This document shows, in pieces, positions 9,701 through 16,369 of a stretch of 18,715 bases of DNA. Both the position numbers and the translations under genes were made by a program. The notes below the pieces were generated by a model. That model was not told the origin of the DNA. It saw nothing but the letters and a program-made list of their open reading frames with translations, and did no database searches. Origin of the DNA: CAYQTE01 sp964420285 (GTDB lineage Bacteria; Planctomycetota; Phycisphaerae; Tepidisphaerales; Tepidisphaeraceae); NCBI GenBank assembly GCA_964420285.1, contig CAYQTE010000082.1:1-18715 (forward strand). The letters run 5' to 3'. Every line of letters starts with the position of its first letter. Position 1 is the stretch's first letter.

Positions 9701-10211
9701 GCAGATATTCGCCATGCAGCAGGGCGATGTCATGGAACTTGGCGGCCAGAGCGGGCGGGGCGGCATCGGGGGCGGAATTCAATTTCGCCGCCGCCTCCTG
9801 CACATCCGTGCCCTGGCGGTGCAGTTCGCTGAGGACGGCATCCAGTTGGCCGGCCATGCCGGGATATTCCGCGACGGATTTGAAGAACCGCAACCGGTCG
9901 CGATGAACGCGAAGGAGATGGGCGAAGATGAGCCGGCGGCCCTTATCCGTGATCCGCGGTACGACGGCAGCGGGTGAGTCGGAAAGAACCTCGCTGGCCA
10001 TTTCATCCAGTGACAACACGCGCACGCGGAAGAACCCGTCCAGCCCCCCGCGGCACACCAGATCGCGCTCGGTCTGAAACGTCGCCTGTCGGGGGAGCAG
10101 CCAGTAGATCCCCGGCCCCATCGGCTGGTTGCGCAGCTCCGCGACAATGCGCTGGAAACACCATTCGGTCTTTCCCGCCCCGGCCCGGCCAATGACGAAT
10201 CGAACACTCAT
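6747..10211 (-). CDS. addB: AddB subunit of the AddAB complex, nuclease site degenerate
   Basis: AddB is the second subunit of AddAB; in Bacillus it recognises Chi and cuts the 5'-ended strand. The 1154 residues match the family. The N-terminus has a Walker A, GRAGAGKT (8-15). Four cysteines, C794, C1116, C1119 and C1125, have the spacing of the AddB iron-sulfur cluster that staples the nuclease domain (in B. subtilis C801, C1121, C1124, C1130, from memory). In the nuclease, GRIDRID is present (D937) and K958 is kept. However, the usual DYK aspartate is T956 (VTYKLG), and the following LQxxxY segment reads ELLILLLAL, with E976 where Gln is expected. The nuclease is therefore probably inactive. 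The protein starts at an ATG with no clear Shine-Dalgarno sequence, 23 bp downstream of a good -10 box. It is the first gene of the addB-addA pair. Confidence 0.95.
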   Translation of the reverse strand: MSVRFVIGRAGAGKTEWCFQRIVAELRNQPMGPGIYWLLPRQATFQTERDLVCRGGLDGFFRVRVLSLDEMASEVLSDSPAAVVPRITDKGRRLIFAHLLRVHRDRLRFFKSVAEYPGMAGQLDAVLSELHRQGTDVQEAAAKLNSAPDAAPPALAAKFHDIALLHGEYLHFIGDQRLDPERRMAQAVSAVADSPLLRDAIVYVDAFDDFTFFERRFVTAIAQAAGDTSITFLLDPASRLLADPHHALDDDGVLCRTESAYRSLWVSLHQSGIAIDTPVRLDQPRRFVRPELDRLERSFLATEEPMAPAAPESSDVQTPSVEFHEAHDRRGEADLAARKIRDLVLAGMRYRDIAVLVRDLAAYGDLIHGALREHGVPCFIDRRRPAAHHPLPRLIRAALAIARSNWPHPAVMSALKSGLLDIDPQHADELENYALACGIVGGQWIDDPVWTDLTPEVQDARQRLVQVLLPFAVAVAGSSSRPVRQFAQAVLDLLDCASVRNRLARWIDSDHSHGRLEQAEEHRQTWAECSGLLQQLVDLMPDVSMPLDEFAAVLETSLDELDLALAPQTADQVLVGSIDRTHTPVITAAIVMGLSEGIFPRPNTSVRILTDPERRALADRGISVDPDSQHVALEEKFLGYRAFTRASQLLVLTRPRCDEGGRPLKPSSLWQHARDALGPSAQALPDREDQAQAIATPRQLIATLAQWSRDDKVASLPSDDPRPALYQWLAQRQPAAGRDDPIDTMRFVAWKSLSYTNTASLLPQTARSLLAPPREDEPGQLRLTLHDITSFRNCRFQHFCGSSLRLMDRTDPALDGRRIATINRKVLDDALGELTRARKDLTALDETQRHALVGRAMERVADTMFGGRARKSPETRYSLDRVRGTLNAVIRSQQQFAQAGQFRPNRTHVSFGDDGTLPPVRLRTECGTELLISGRIDRIDLGQSDAAGNRPALAVTYKLGVSGIDMAMVYEGRDIELLILLLALGGAENRLGGQAIIPAAALAVPTARAIQFVSDPDKALPPDDPAFWLRPKPRGIIDSQVATQLDKNLAGASDVIAAYRKKDGEFGNPRQSDLVSSEQLGLLLSHVEQCLQGAAGQMLRGDIAIRPYMRAKQTPCPHCAFRDVCRLERGDEVYEHIEPKGRVEVLKILTEHRA

Positions 10212-10220
10212 GCGGCGAAT

Positions 10221-10235
10221 ATCCCGATGCGGGAT
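10221..10235. promoter_or_regulatory. Palindrome overlapping the addB promoter, possible operator
   Basis: ATCCCGATGCGGGAT is a perfect 6-bp inverted repeat around 3 bases. It covers the last bases of the addB -10 element and the expected transcription start. It could be a repressor site or a short 5' hairpin in the leader. No known regulator consensus is recognised. Confidence 0.3.
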
Positions 10236-10262
10236 TATAACAACTTCCTAACGATGGGCCAA
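10234..10262 (-). promoter_or_regulatory. Predicted sigma-70-type promoter of addB
   Basis: Read on the minus strand, TTGGCC (10262-10257) and TATAAT (10239-10234) are separated by exactly 17 bases. The -10 box is a perfect consensus match and the -35 matches at four of six positions. Expected transcription would begin near 10227, giving a leader of about 16 bases before the addB start at 10211. This suggests that addB and addA can be transcribed independently of the membrane-protein gene upstream. Confidence 0.6.
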
Positions 10263-10289
10263 AGGCCGGTTGAGGCCCGGACTTCATTG

Positions 10290-10325
10290 TCGCGATGCTA
10301 CGCGGATCTTCGCGGGACATCGCGA
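10290..10325. repeat. Nested inverted repeat between the membrane-protein gene and addB
   Basis: TCGCGATG (10290-10297) is perfectly inverted as CATCGCGA (10318-10325). Inside it CGCG (10301-10304) pairs with CGCG (10311-10314) around a 6-base loop. The result is an 8-bp stem, a 3x3 internal loop and a 4-bp stem. It lies just after the stop of the minus-strand gene ending at 10328, so it may be a transcription end or RNA-stabilising hairpin, although no T run follows on either strand. Confidence 0.45.
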
Positions 10326-10327
10326 GA

Positions 10328-10924
10328 TCAATGAATCTGCATGCGGCTGATGTCGGGGAAGTCGGTGGAGGGTTGGCCGGCCAATTCGGTGAGCGTGACG
10401 CGGTCAAGGAGCCATTGGCGGCCGGCGCGGCGCCATTCCATCGACCAGGTGCTTGGAATCGGCTGGCTGTCGCCCAGGTCCGGGAGGTTCTGAATCGTGA
10501 TGAGCTTGCAGAGCGTGGTGATGGCGTTGCCGGTTTCGGTGGATTGCAGGCCGGTGATCTTGATCGTCGTGACGTGGTAGCCTTCGCAGCAATACCTGGC
10601 GGCGGCGGTGACCTGGTCGGGCTTGGAGAAGATGGGGTTGGGGTTGACGCCGACGGTGATATCGGGGCCGAGGAGGGATGTGAAGCGATCCCATTTCCCT
10701 TCGACGGCGGATTGGCACAGGTCGCGGGTGCATTGCTCGACGCGCTCGATGTCGGTGGGGAATACGATGCGAATGGCGCCCAGCAGTGCGGCCAGAGCGA
10801 GCAAGCCCAGGGCGATCTTCTTCATGCGGGCGCTGGTTCGTGTGCTTGCGGTGTAAAGACAGACAACCGCGGCAATGGCCAGTGCGACAATCAGCCACCA
10901 CGGGAAATGCAGCGCATCGGGCAT
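10328..10924 (-). CDS. Membrane-anchored protein with an NTF2-like (SnoaL-type) soluble domain
   Basis: This gene is not recognised as a named family. The 198 residues begin with two hydrophobic segments (about 8-27 and 35-55) separated by the basic stretch TRTSARMKK. This predicts a two-pass inner-membrane anchor with a short cytoplasmic loop and an external C-terminal domain. Residues about 58-195 look like an NTF2/SnoaL-type cone fold: an initial helix ending in GKWDRFTSLLGPD, then alternating strands such as HVTTIKITGL and a closing WSMEWRRAGRQWLLDRV. Such domains in this position are often non-enzymatic ligand- or protein-binding modules. The start chosen is the ATG at 10924; a TTG at 10936 in the same frame is possible, and neither has a strong ribosome binding site. 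It is divergent from maf and lies 116 bp upstream of addB. No specific role can be assigned. Confidence 0.75.
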   Translation of the reverse strand: MPDALHFPWWLIVALAIAAVVCLYTASTRTSARMKKIALGLLALAALLGAIRIVFPTDIERVEQCTRDLCQSAVEGKWDRFTSLLGPDITVGVNPNPIFSKPDQVTAAARYCCEGYHVTTIKITGLQSTETGNAITTLCKLITIQNLPDLGDSQPIPSTWSMEWRRAGRQWLLDRVTLTELAGQPSTDFPDISRMQIH

Positions 10925-10953
10925 GATTTGACTCAACTGTAAAGGGCGGAAGG

Positions 10954-10961
10954 TCCGATAA
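10954..10961 (+). promoter_or_regulatory. Sigma-28-like -10 element upstream of maf
   Basis: TCCGATAA matches seven of eight positions of the flagellar sigma-28 -10 element GCCGATAA and lies 49 bases before the maf start, in the 86-bp divergent gap. A TAAAG that resembles the -35 core starts at 10940, but only 10 bases separate TAAA from the -10 element instead of about 15. The promoter is therefore tentative. Confidence 0.3.
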
Positions 10962-11010
10962 AGATGACGAGCCGCGTTGCGGACGAGAGAGAATCTACGT
11001 CAAGGTGAAG

Positions 11011-12945
11011 ATGACGGCAAGCGCTGACAGTTCGCGCCGATACGTATTGCCAGAAAACGCGCCGCTGGTGGCGAATCTGGCGGCGCTGTGGACTTGCGAG
11101 CCGGGCCTGGCGGCGGCGATCGAGGAATTGGGGGATGGAACAATCGAGATCGAGCCGAGCAAATCGGGGCCGGCAACGGCGTGCCGCACGACAACCGGCG
11201 GCAAACGGATTTATCTGCACAGCCGTTACCAGCCGCTGGACGAGGCGGCACGGCTCATCGACACGGTCGGGGCCGCGGAGCACGTGGCGTTTTACGTGCT
11301 GGGTTTCGGGATGGGGTATCACGTACAGAATTTGTTCGACCGCGCCAGCAGCGAGGCGATCATCTGCGTGTTCGAGCCGGATCTGGAAATCCTGCGTGCG
11401 GGGTTGAGCCATCGGGATTACTCGAAACTTATTCTCAGCGGGCGCGTGTGGTTCTTCTGGACGCTCGACAAGCCGGGACTCTTCTCGCGACTGACTCCAC
11501 AGGCGGCGATGATGTCGATGGGGTTTCAGGGTGTCGTTCACGGGCCGAGCCTGCAACTCAATCCGCAATTTTACGGACAGGTACAGACGTGGCTGAGCGA
11601 GTTCGCGGATTTCTCGCGGACGAACATCACGACGCTGGTCCTCAACAGCAAGCGGACCTCGGAAAATATCGCGCGCAACGCCGGCTGGTATGTGGCGGCC
11701 GCATCACTGGATCGGCTCGGCGGTCGCTACCGCAAATGCCCGGCCGTGATCGTATCGGCCGGGCCGTCGTTGCGCAAGAACGTCGGGCAGTTGAAAGACC
11801 TGGCCGGCCGGGCGGTTGTGATTGCGGTGCAGACGACATTGCAGCCGCTCTTGGAGATGGGGATCGAGCCGCATTTTGTGACGTCGCTGGATTACCACGA
11901 AATTTGCTCCCGGTTTTTCGAGAAGCTTCCGGGGCGGTTGAAGACGGAACTTGTGGCCGAGGCCAAGGCGACGCGGGCGATCTTCCACATGCACACCGGC
12001 CCGGTGACGATGCTCGGAAACGAATACGCCGAGGGCCTGCTGCGGGAGATGAATCTCAATAAGCCGATGCTGACGCCCGGTGCGACGGTGGCGCATCTGG
12101 CGTATTACCTGGCGGAGCATCTGGCGTGCGATCCGATCATCTTCATCGGGCAGGATTTGGGATTCAGCGATGGGCTGTGTTACACGCCGGGAACCAGCTA
12201 TGAGGATGTATGGCGGCCGGAATTGGGCCGGTTCTGCACGGTCGAAATGAAACAGTGGGATCAGATCGTGCGCGACCGCTATATCCTGCGGAAGGTGCCG
12301 GATTATCTGGGCAGGACGATGTACACCGAGGAGCGGCTGTTCACGTATCTGCAGCAATTCGAGCGGGATTTCGGATCGAGCAAGGCGACGATCGTCGACG
12401 CGACCGAAGGCGGCGTGCTGAAGCAGGGGACGCGGCCGATGAAGCTGGCGGACGCGGCGGCGATGTATTGCACGCGGAAGCTGGAAACTGTGCCGGACGA
12501 TCATCCGGGAGTAAAGCGCGATCGGCTCGGCGAGGCGAAGGACTGCCTGCTGAAGCGGCAGATCGAATCGCGGCGGATCGAGGAAATCGCGCGGCAGACA
12601 TTGCCGCTGCTCTCGGAAATGCGCGATGGCCTGGACGATCAGGCGCGGGTGAATCGGCTGATCGCGAAGGTGGATCAGTTGCGAGTGAAGATGGACGCCT
12701 ACGGCCAGACGTATGACCTGGTGACGCAGTTGACGCAGCAGACGGAATTGGATCGCTTTCACAGCGATCGGAAATTGGCGGCGTCGCGGCTGTCGGGACT
12801 GGATCGCCAGCGGCATCAGCTCGACCGCGACATCGCCAATGTCGAGGCGGTAATCGAAGCGGCGGGGGAATTCTCGCGGCTCATGGACGAGTCGATCGCG
12901 GCCGTGGATTTGTTCGCCCGCGACGGCGAGCGGGAGGCGGCGTAG
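11011..12945 (+). CDS. Maf-type (DUF115/MptE-like) motility-associated glycosyltransferase
   Basis: Maf proteins transfer nonulosonic acids (pseudaminic, legionaminic or sialic type) from CMP-sugar to Ser/Thr of flagellins in the cytoplasm before export. The central domain is the DUF115/MptE-like fold. It shows VIVSAGPSLRKNVGQL (A250-G251-P252-S253), then VVIAVQTTLQPLLEMGIEPHFVTSLD, and later IIFIGQDLGFSDGLCY, all typical of the family. The N-terminal third (FYVLGFGMGYHVQNLF, IICVFEPDLEIL) is the usual accompanying Rossmann-like domain. The last 130 residues are charged and helical, probably a coiled coil. The start is the ATG at 11011 with AAGGTG just upstream; the GTG at 11005 is an alternative. 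The stop codon directly abuts the ATG of the next gene. Sugar-synthesis genes follow in the same operon, which strongly supports the role. The flagellin acceptor is inferred, as none is in the window. Confidence 0.87.
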   Translation: MTASADSSRRYVLPENAPLVANLAALWTCEPGLAAAIEELGDGTIEIEPSKSGPATACRTTTGGKRIYLHSRYQPLDEAARLIDTVGAAEHVAFYVLGFGMGYHVQNLFDRASSEAIICVFEPDLEILRAGLSHRDYSKLILSGRVWFFWTLDKPGLFSRLTPQAAMMSMGFQGVVHGPSLQLNPQFYGQVQTWLSEFADFSRTNITTLVLNSKRTSENIARNAGWYVAAASLDRLGGRYRKCPAVIVSAGPSLRKNVGQLKDLAGRAVVIAVQTTLQPLLEMGIEPHFVTSLDYHEICSRFFEKLPGRLKTELVAEAKATRAIFHMHTGPVTMLGNEYAEGLLREMNLNKPMLTPGATVAHLAYYLAEHLACDPIIFIGQDLGFSDGLCYTPGTSYEDVWRPELGRFCTVEMKQWDQIVRDRYILRKVPDYLGRTMYTEERLFTYLQQFERDFGSSKATIVDATEGGVLKQGTRPMKLADAAAMYCTRKLETVPDDHPGVKRDRLGEAKDCLLKRQIESRRIEEIARQTLPLLSEMRDGLDDQARVNRLIAKVDQLRVKMDAYGQTYDLVTQLTQQTELDRFHSDRKLAASRLSGLDRQRHQLDRDIANVEAVIEAAGEFSRLMDESIAAVDLFARDGEREAA

Positions 12946-14574
12946 ATGCGCGTCGTGGCAATTCTGTCGATGCTCCACGAGCCGCCGGTGACCACCGGCG
13001 TGCCGGACAGCGCCACGCGCCGGTTTCGCGGCGAACCAATCCTGTGGTGGACGCTGGGGCGGCTGGGGCAAACCAGCGGCATCGACGCGACGGCCGTCAT
13101 GTGCTGGAACGATCAGTTGCCGGCCGTTCGACCGATCGCCGATGAGCGAGGCGCATTTGTATCACTGCGCACGCCGCGAATGCGCCTTGCGGAATTGGAC
13201 GCTGTGGCGGCATCGCGGCGTTGGGCGGACGGATGGCGCGGCGGATTGCTGGGGACGTGCGAATTCGACAAGGGATTTTACGGGCCGTGGATACGCGAAT
13301 TGTGCGGACAATTGGAAGCCGATGCGGTGCTTCTGGTGGATCCATCCGCCGGACTCATCGATCCGGGCCTCGTGGAAGGGATCATCGCGCACGCGCTGGC
13401 CAATCCGCTGGTGGATTTGTGTTTTTCGCAGGCAGCGCCGGGATTGTCGGCGGTGCTGCTTCGCCCGGCGGTGATCGAGCCGCTGGCGACGGCGAAATTG
13501 CACCCCGGGTTGGCCTTGGCTTATCGGCCGGATCAACCGCGACGAGACCCCATCGCGTCGGAGGCGTGTGCGGCGGTTCCGGCGGTGTTGGCACGGACGG
13601 GGTTTCGGTTCACGCTGGATTCATCCCGGCAACTGGCGCGGCTCGATGAGGCAACGGCGCCGCTGAACGGCGAACTGCCGAAAGTCCCGGCGCTGCGTCT
13701 GCTGGAAGCGATGACCGGGGTTGATCGGGTCGATCGGCTGCCGCGCGAGGTGGTGGTTGAGTTGAATGTCGATCGCGCGACCCGGCCGATCTTCTGGCCG
13801 GGCGACAAACTCAACATCCGGCGAGAGCCGATGCCGCCGGACAAGCTTCGAGCCATATTCGCCGAGTTGGCGGCGGAAGATGACATGCGGCTGGTGCTGG
13901 GCGGGCTGGGCGATCCGCTGCTGGTGGCCGATGTGTTTGCGATCATCGAATCGGCGCGGGAGGAGGGGATTGGGCGGATTGCGATCGAGACGGATCTGGT
14001 GGGGATCGACGCCGGCGTGGCCGAAAAACTGGCGGAATCGGATGTGGATGTCGTGTCGGTATGCCTGCCGGCGACCAGCGCGGCGTCTTATGCGGCGATT
14101 ATGGGGGCGGACCGGCTGAGCGAATGCCTGCAAAATCTCAAGGCGTTTCTGGATCGGCGGCAGAAGCTGGGTCGCGGGACGCCCCTGGTGGCGCCGGTGT
14201 TTGTGAAATGCCAGGCGAACCTCGGCGAGATGGAGGCTTGGTACGACCATTGGCTGAAGCTGCTGGGCAGCGCCGTGATCGTCAGCCCCAGCGATTATGG
14301 ACGTCGCATCGCGGATGTGGCGGCCGCCGATATGTCGCCGCCCAAACGCATTGGGTGCCGGCGGCTGTCGGGGCGGATGGTCGTATTATGCGATGGCCGG
14401 GTCGTCGCCTGCGAGGAGGACGTTACGGGAGAACTGGTCGGCGGCGTCGCGGGCGAGCGAACGATAAGTGAAATCTGGACCGAAGGGCTCGAGGAGATTC
14501 GCCAATTGCATCGGGCGGGGTGCTGGAGCAATCGCCAGCCGTGCGCGAATTGCCGATTGTGGCATCGGCCGTGA
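12946..14574 (+). CDS. SPASM-domain protein with nucleotidyltransferase-like N-terminus and cysteine-less radical-SAM-like core
   Basis: 542 residues in three parts. Residues about 1-250 start MRVVAILSMLHEPP and contain RRFRGEPILWWTLGRLGQTSGIDATAVM, which resembles the sugar-nucleotidyltransferase fold but lacks a clear nucleotide loop. Residues about 265-460 look like a radical-SAM barrel: LPREVVVELN, then RLVLGGLGDPLLVADVF. At the exact CX3CX2C spacing, however, it has R277, P281 and W284. Residues 468-542 are a well-kept SPASM iron-sulfur domain with C471, C482, C489, C526, C533 and C536 (CDGRVVACEED, then CxNC-type end). Radical SAM cleavage is therefore unlikely while an auxiliary cluster may remain. 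The architecture recalls the spirochaetal 'spiro-SPASM' family (from memory). Its ATG immediately follows the maf stop, with GGGAGG at 12932-12937 as ribosome binding site. Its position between Maf and the CMP-sugar gene suggests a role in glycan assembly or protein modification; the activity is unknown. Confidence 0.75.
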   Translation: MRVVAILSMLHEPPVTTGVPDSATRRFRGEPILWWTLGRLGQTSGIDATAVMCWNDQLPAVRPIADERGAFVSLRTPRMRLAELDAVAASRRWADGWRGGLLGTCEFDKGFYGPWIRELCGQLEADAVLLVDPSAGLIDPGLVEGIIAHALANPLVDLCFSQAAPGLSAVLLRPAVIEPLATAKLHPGLALAYRPDQPRRDPIASEACAAVPAVLARTGFRFTLDSSRQLARLDEATAPLNGELPKVPALRLLEAMTGVDRVDRLPREVVVELNVDRATRPIFWPGDKLNIRREPMPPDKLRAIFAELAAEDDMRLVLGGLGDPLLVADVFAIIESAREEGIGRIAIETDLVGIDAGVAEKLAESDVDVVSVCLPATSAASYAAIMGADRLSECLQNLKAFLDRRQKLGRGTPLVAPVFVKCQANLGEMEAWYDHWLKLLGSAVIVSPSDYGRRIADVAAADMSPPKRIGCRRLSGRMVVLCDGRVVACEEDVTGELVGGVAGERTISEIWTEGLEEIRQLHRAGCWSNRQPCANCRLWHRP

Positions 14575-14594
14575 AAGGAAAACCGGGAGCAGCT

Positions 14595-15320
14595 ATGAAA
14601 GTCACGGGAGTCATCATGGCGCGGGCGGGAAGCAAGGGTTTGGCCAATAAGCATCTGCTGACGCTGCTGGGCAAGCCGGTGATCGAATACACTTTTGACC
14701 ACGCGCGCGCGGCGAGATCGCTGGGCCGCGTGGTGGTGTCCACGGATTGCCCCGGCGTGCGGCGGCTGGCGGTCAAGAGCGGATTGGAAGTCATCGAGCG
14801 GCCGGCGGAACTGGCGACGGCGACGGCATCGGTGCAGGACGTCATGCTGCACGCGATGGACATGACCGAAGCCGACGGCGCGTGGCGGGCGGAAGCCTTT
14901 GTCGTGCTGTACGGCAACGTTCCGGTGCGGCCGGCGGATGTGATCGACAGCGCGGTCGAGATGTTGGCGAAGACGGGATGCGATTCGGTGCGGAGCTTCT
15001 GTCCGGTGGGGAAATGGCATCCGGCGTGGATGTCGCGGCTTGACGGGGATCGCGTGAAGGCACTGGTTGAGGGGAGCATCCACCGGCGACAGGATTTGGA
15101 GCCGGTGTATCTGCACGACGGGGCTGTCGTGGCGGTGTCGCGACAGTCGCTTTTGCGCGGGCGCTCGATGCCGAATGATCCGCACGCGTTTTTCGGCGTG
15201 GATCGCCGCGGCGTGCGAACGGAAAGCGGCGGAGCCGTCGAAATTGATACCGTGCGTGACTTGTACCTTGCGGAGGCCGAGCTATGGCAGGCGAAGACCG
15301 GACACTCGATGGTGGCATAG
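14595..15320 (+). CDS. CMP-nonulosonic acid (acylneuraminate-type) cytidylyltransferase
   Basis: The expected reaction is CTP plus a nonulosonic acid giving CMP-sugar and pyrophosphate, making the donor for Maf. The 241 residues begin with the nucleotide-binding loop ARAGSKGLANKHL (9-21; usual form ARGGSKG), followed by LLGKPVIEYTFDHA and RVVVSTD. RRQDLEPVYLHDGAVVAV and GGAVEIDTVRDLYLAEAEL are characteristic of the NeuA/LegF/PseF family. The usual PTSPLR segment reads GNVPVR (107-112), so this is a divergent subfamily and sugar specificity is uncertain. The ATG at 14595 has GGGAG at 14585-14589. An upstream in-frame start at 14520 lies inside the previous gene and is rejected. The end overlaps the NeuB-like gene by 37 bp. 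Confidence 0.88.
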   Translation: MKVTGVIMARAGSKGLANKHLLTLLGKPVIEYTFDHARAARSLGRVVVSTDCPGVRRLAVKSGLEVIERPAELATATASVQDVMLHAMDMTEADGAWRAEAFVVLYGNVPVRPADVIDSAVEMLAKTGCDSVRSFCPVGKWHPAWMSRLDGDRVKALVEGSIHRRQDLEPVYLHDGAVVAVSRQSLLRGRSMPNDPHAFFGVDRRGVRTESGGAVEIDTVRDLYLAEAELWQAKTGHSMVA

Positions 15321-16369
15321 CCGACGGCGGGATCGAAATCGACGCGATGCACTGGGGCGGCGGCGATCGCGTCCTGGTCATCGCCGAACTGGGCGTCAAC
15401 CATGACGGATCGCCGGCCAAGGCGATCGAGCTGACGGATGCGGCGGCAACGGCGGGGGCCGACGCGATCAAGCTCCAGGTCTTTTCGGCCGAGAGGCTGC
15501 TCAACGCGTCGGCGGAGTTCGCGGCCTATCAGGTGGGGCTGGCCGATTCGCCCAGGGACATGCTGCGAAAATACGAGTTGAAAGACGACGAATTTCGTCG
15601 GATCGCGGTGTATGCGCGGCGGCGCAACCTGGCTGTGATCGCGACGCCCTTTTCGCCGGAGGATGTGGAGCGGATTGCGGCGTGGGATTTGTCGGCGGTG
15701 AAGATCGCGTCTCCCGATCTGGTGAATTGGCCGCTGCTGCGAGAGGCGGCTGCAATCGGTAAACCCATGTTGATCTCGACCGGCGCGGCGACGATGCTGG
15801 AAGTGAAGCGGACGGTATCGTGGCTGACCGAGTGGCATACTACGGCCGCGCTGTTGCATTGCGTCAGCGCCTACCCCGTGGAGGATGAACTGGCGCACGT
15901 GTCGTGGATGCGCGAGCTGCGACGCTTTGGTTGTGCGGTTGGGTATTCGGATCATACGACCGATGAACTGGCCGGGGCGGTGGCCGTGGCGGCCGGCGCG
16001 GCGGTGATCGAGAAGCATTTGACGCTCGATCGCGATGCTTCCGGGCCGGATCATGCCGCCAGCGCCGATGCGGCGGGATTTTCGCGGTATGTGAAGTTGA
16101 TTCGTCGTGCCGAGAAACTGATGGGGAACGGCGAAAAGCGCGTCCTGGAGATCGAGCGCGATGTGCGCCGCGTGAGCCGCCAGAGCGTTGTCGCGCGGCG
16201 GGGAATCTGCGCCGGAGTTGCGATTCAGGAGGAGGATGTGACGGTGCAACGGCCGGGGATCGGAATCGGCGCGGCGGAATTCCCCGGCGTGATCGGGAGA
16301 GCGGCACAATGCGATGTCGCGGCAGGAACGATTCTCACCGAGGCGATGTTGACGGCGGGGCGGGGATGA
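15284..16369 (+). CDS. neuB: Nonulosonic acid synthase (NeuB/LegI/PseI family)
   Basis: NeuB-type enzymes condense phosphoenolpyruvate with a 6-carbon N-acetyl sugar (ManNAc or a diacetamido analogue) to form the 9-carbon nonulosonic acid. The 361 residues show the family TIM barrel: IAELGVNHDGS (33-43), GADAIKLQVF, ATPFSPEDVE, KIASPDLVNWPLL, ISTGAATMLEV, LLHCVSAYPV, GYSDHT and EKHLTLDRDASGPDHAAS. A C-terminal SAF (antifreeze-like) domain follows from about residue 300, with RQSVVARRGICAG and RPGIGIGAAEF. The start at 15284 is supported by GGAGG at 15272-15276, seven bases upstream. A second ATG at 15347 would remove a 21-residue non-conserved lead. The gene overlaps its upstream neighbour by 37 bp and its stop overlaps the next start (ATGA). 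Family is clear; whether the product is sialic or legionaminic acid cannot be read from sequence alone. Confidence 0.93.
   Translation: MAGEDRTLDGGIADGGIEIDAMHWGGGDRVLVIAELGVNHDGSPAKAIELTDAAATAGADAIKLQVFSAERLLNASAEFAAYQVGLADSPRDMLRKYELKDDEFRRIAVYARRRNLAVIATPFSPEDVERIAAWDLSAVKIASPDLVNWPLLREAAAIGKPMLISTGAATMLEVKRTVSWLTEWHTTAALLHCVSAYPVEDELAHVSWMRELRRFGCAVGYSDHTTDELAGAVAVAAGAAVIEKHLTLDRDASGPDHAASADAAGFSRYVKLIRRAEKLMGNGEKRVLEIERDVRRVSRQSVVARRGICAGVAIQEEDVTVQRPGIGIGAAEFPGVIGRAAQCDVAAGTILTEAMLTAGRG

Noticed and set aside
11704..13071. 455-residue open frame on the minus strand opposite maf
   Set aside because: Overlaps conserved DUF115 coding sequence and lacks any recognisable motif.
14423..16309. 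628-residue open frame on the minus strand opposite the NeuA/NeuB-like genes
   Set aside because: Arg/His/Pro-rich translation typical of an antisense shadow; both opposing genes are well supported.
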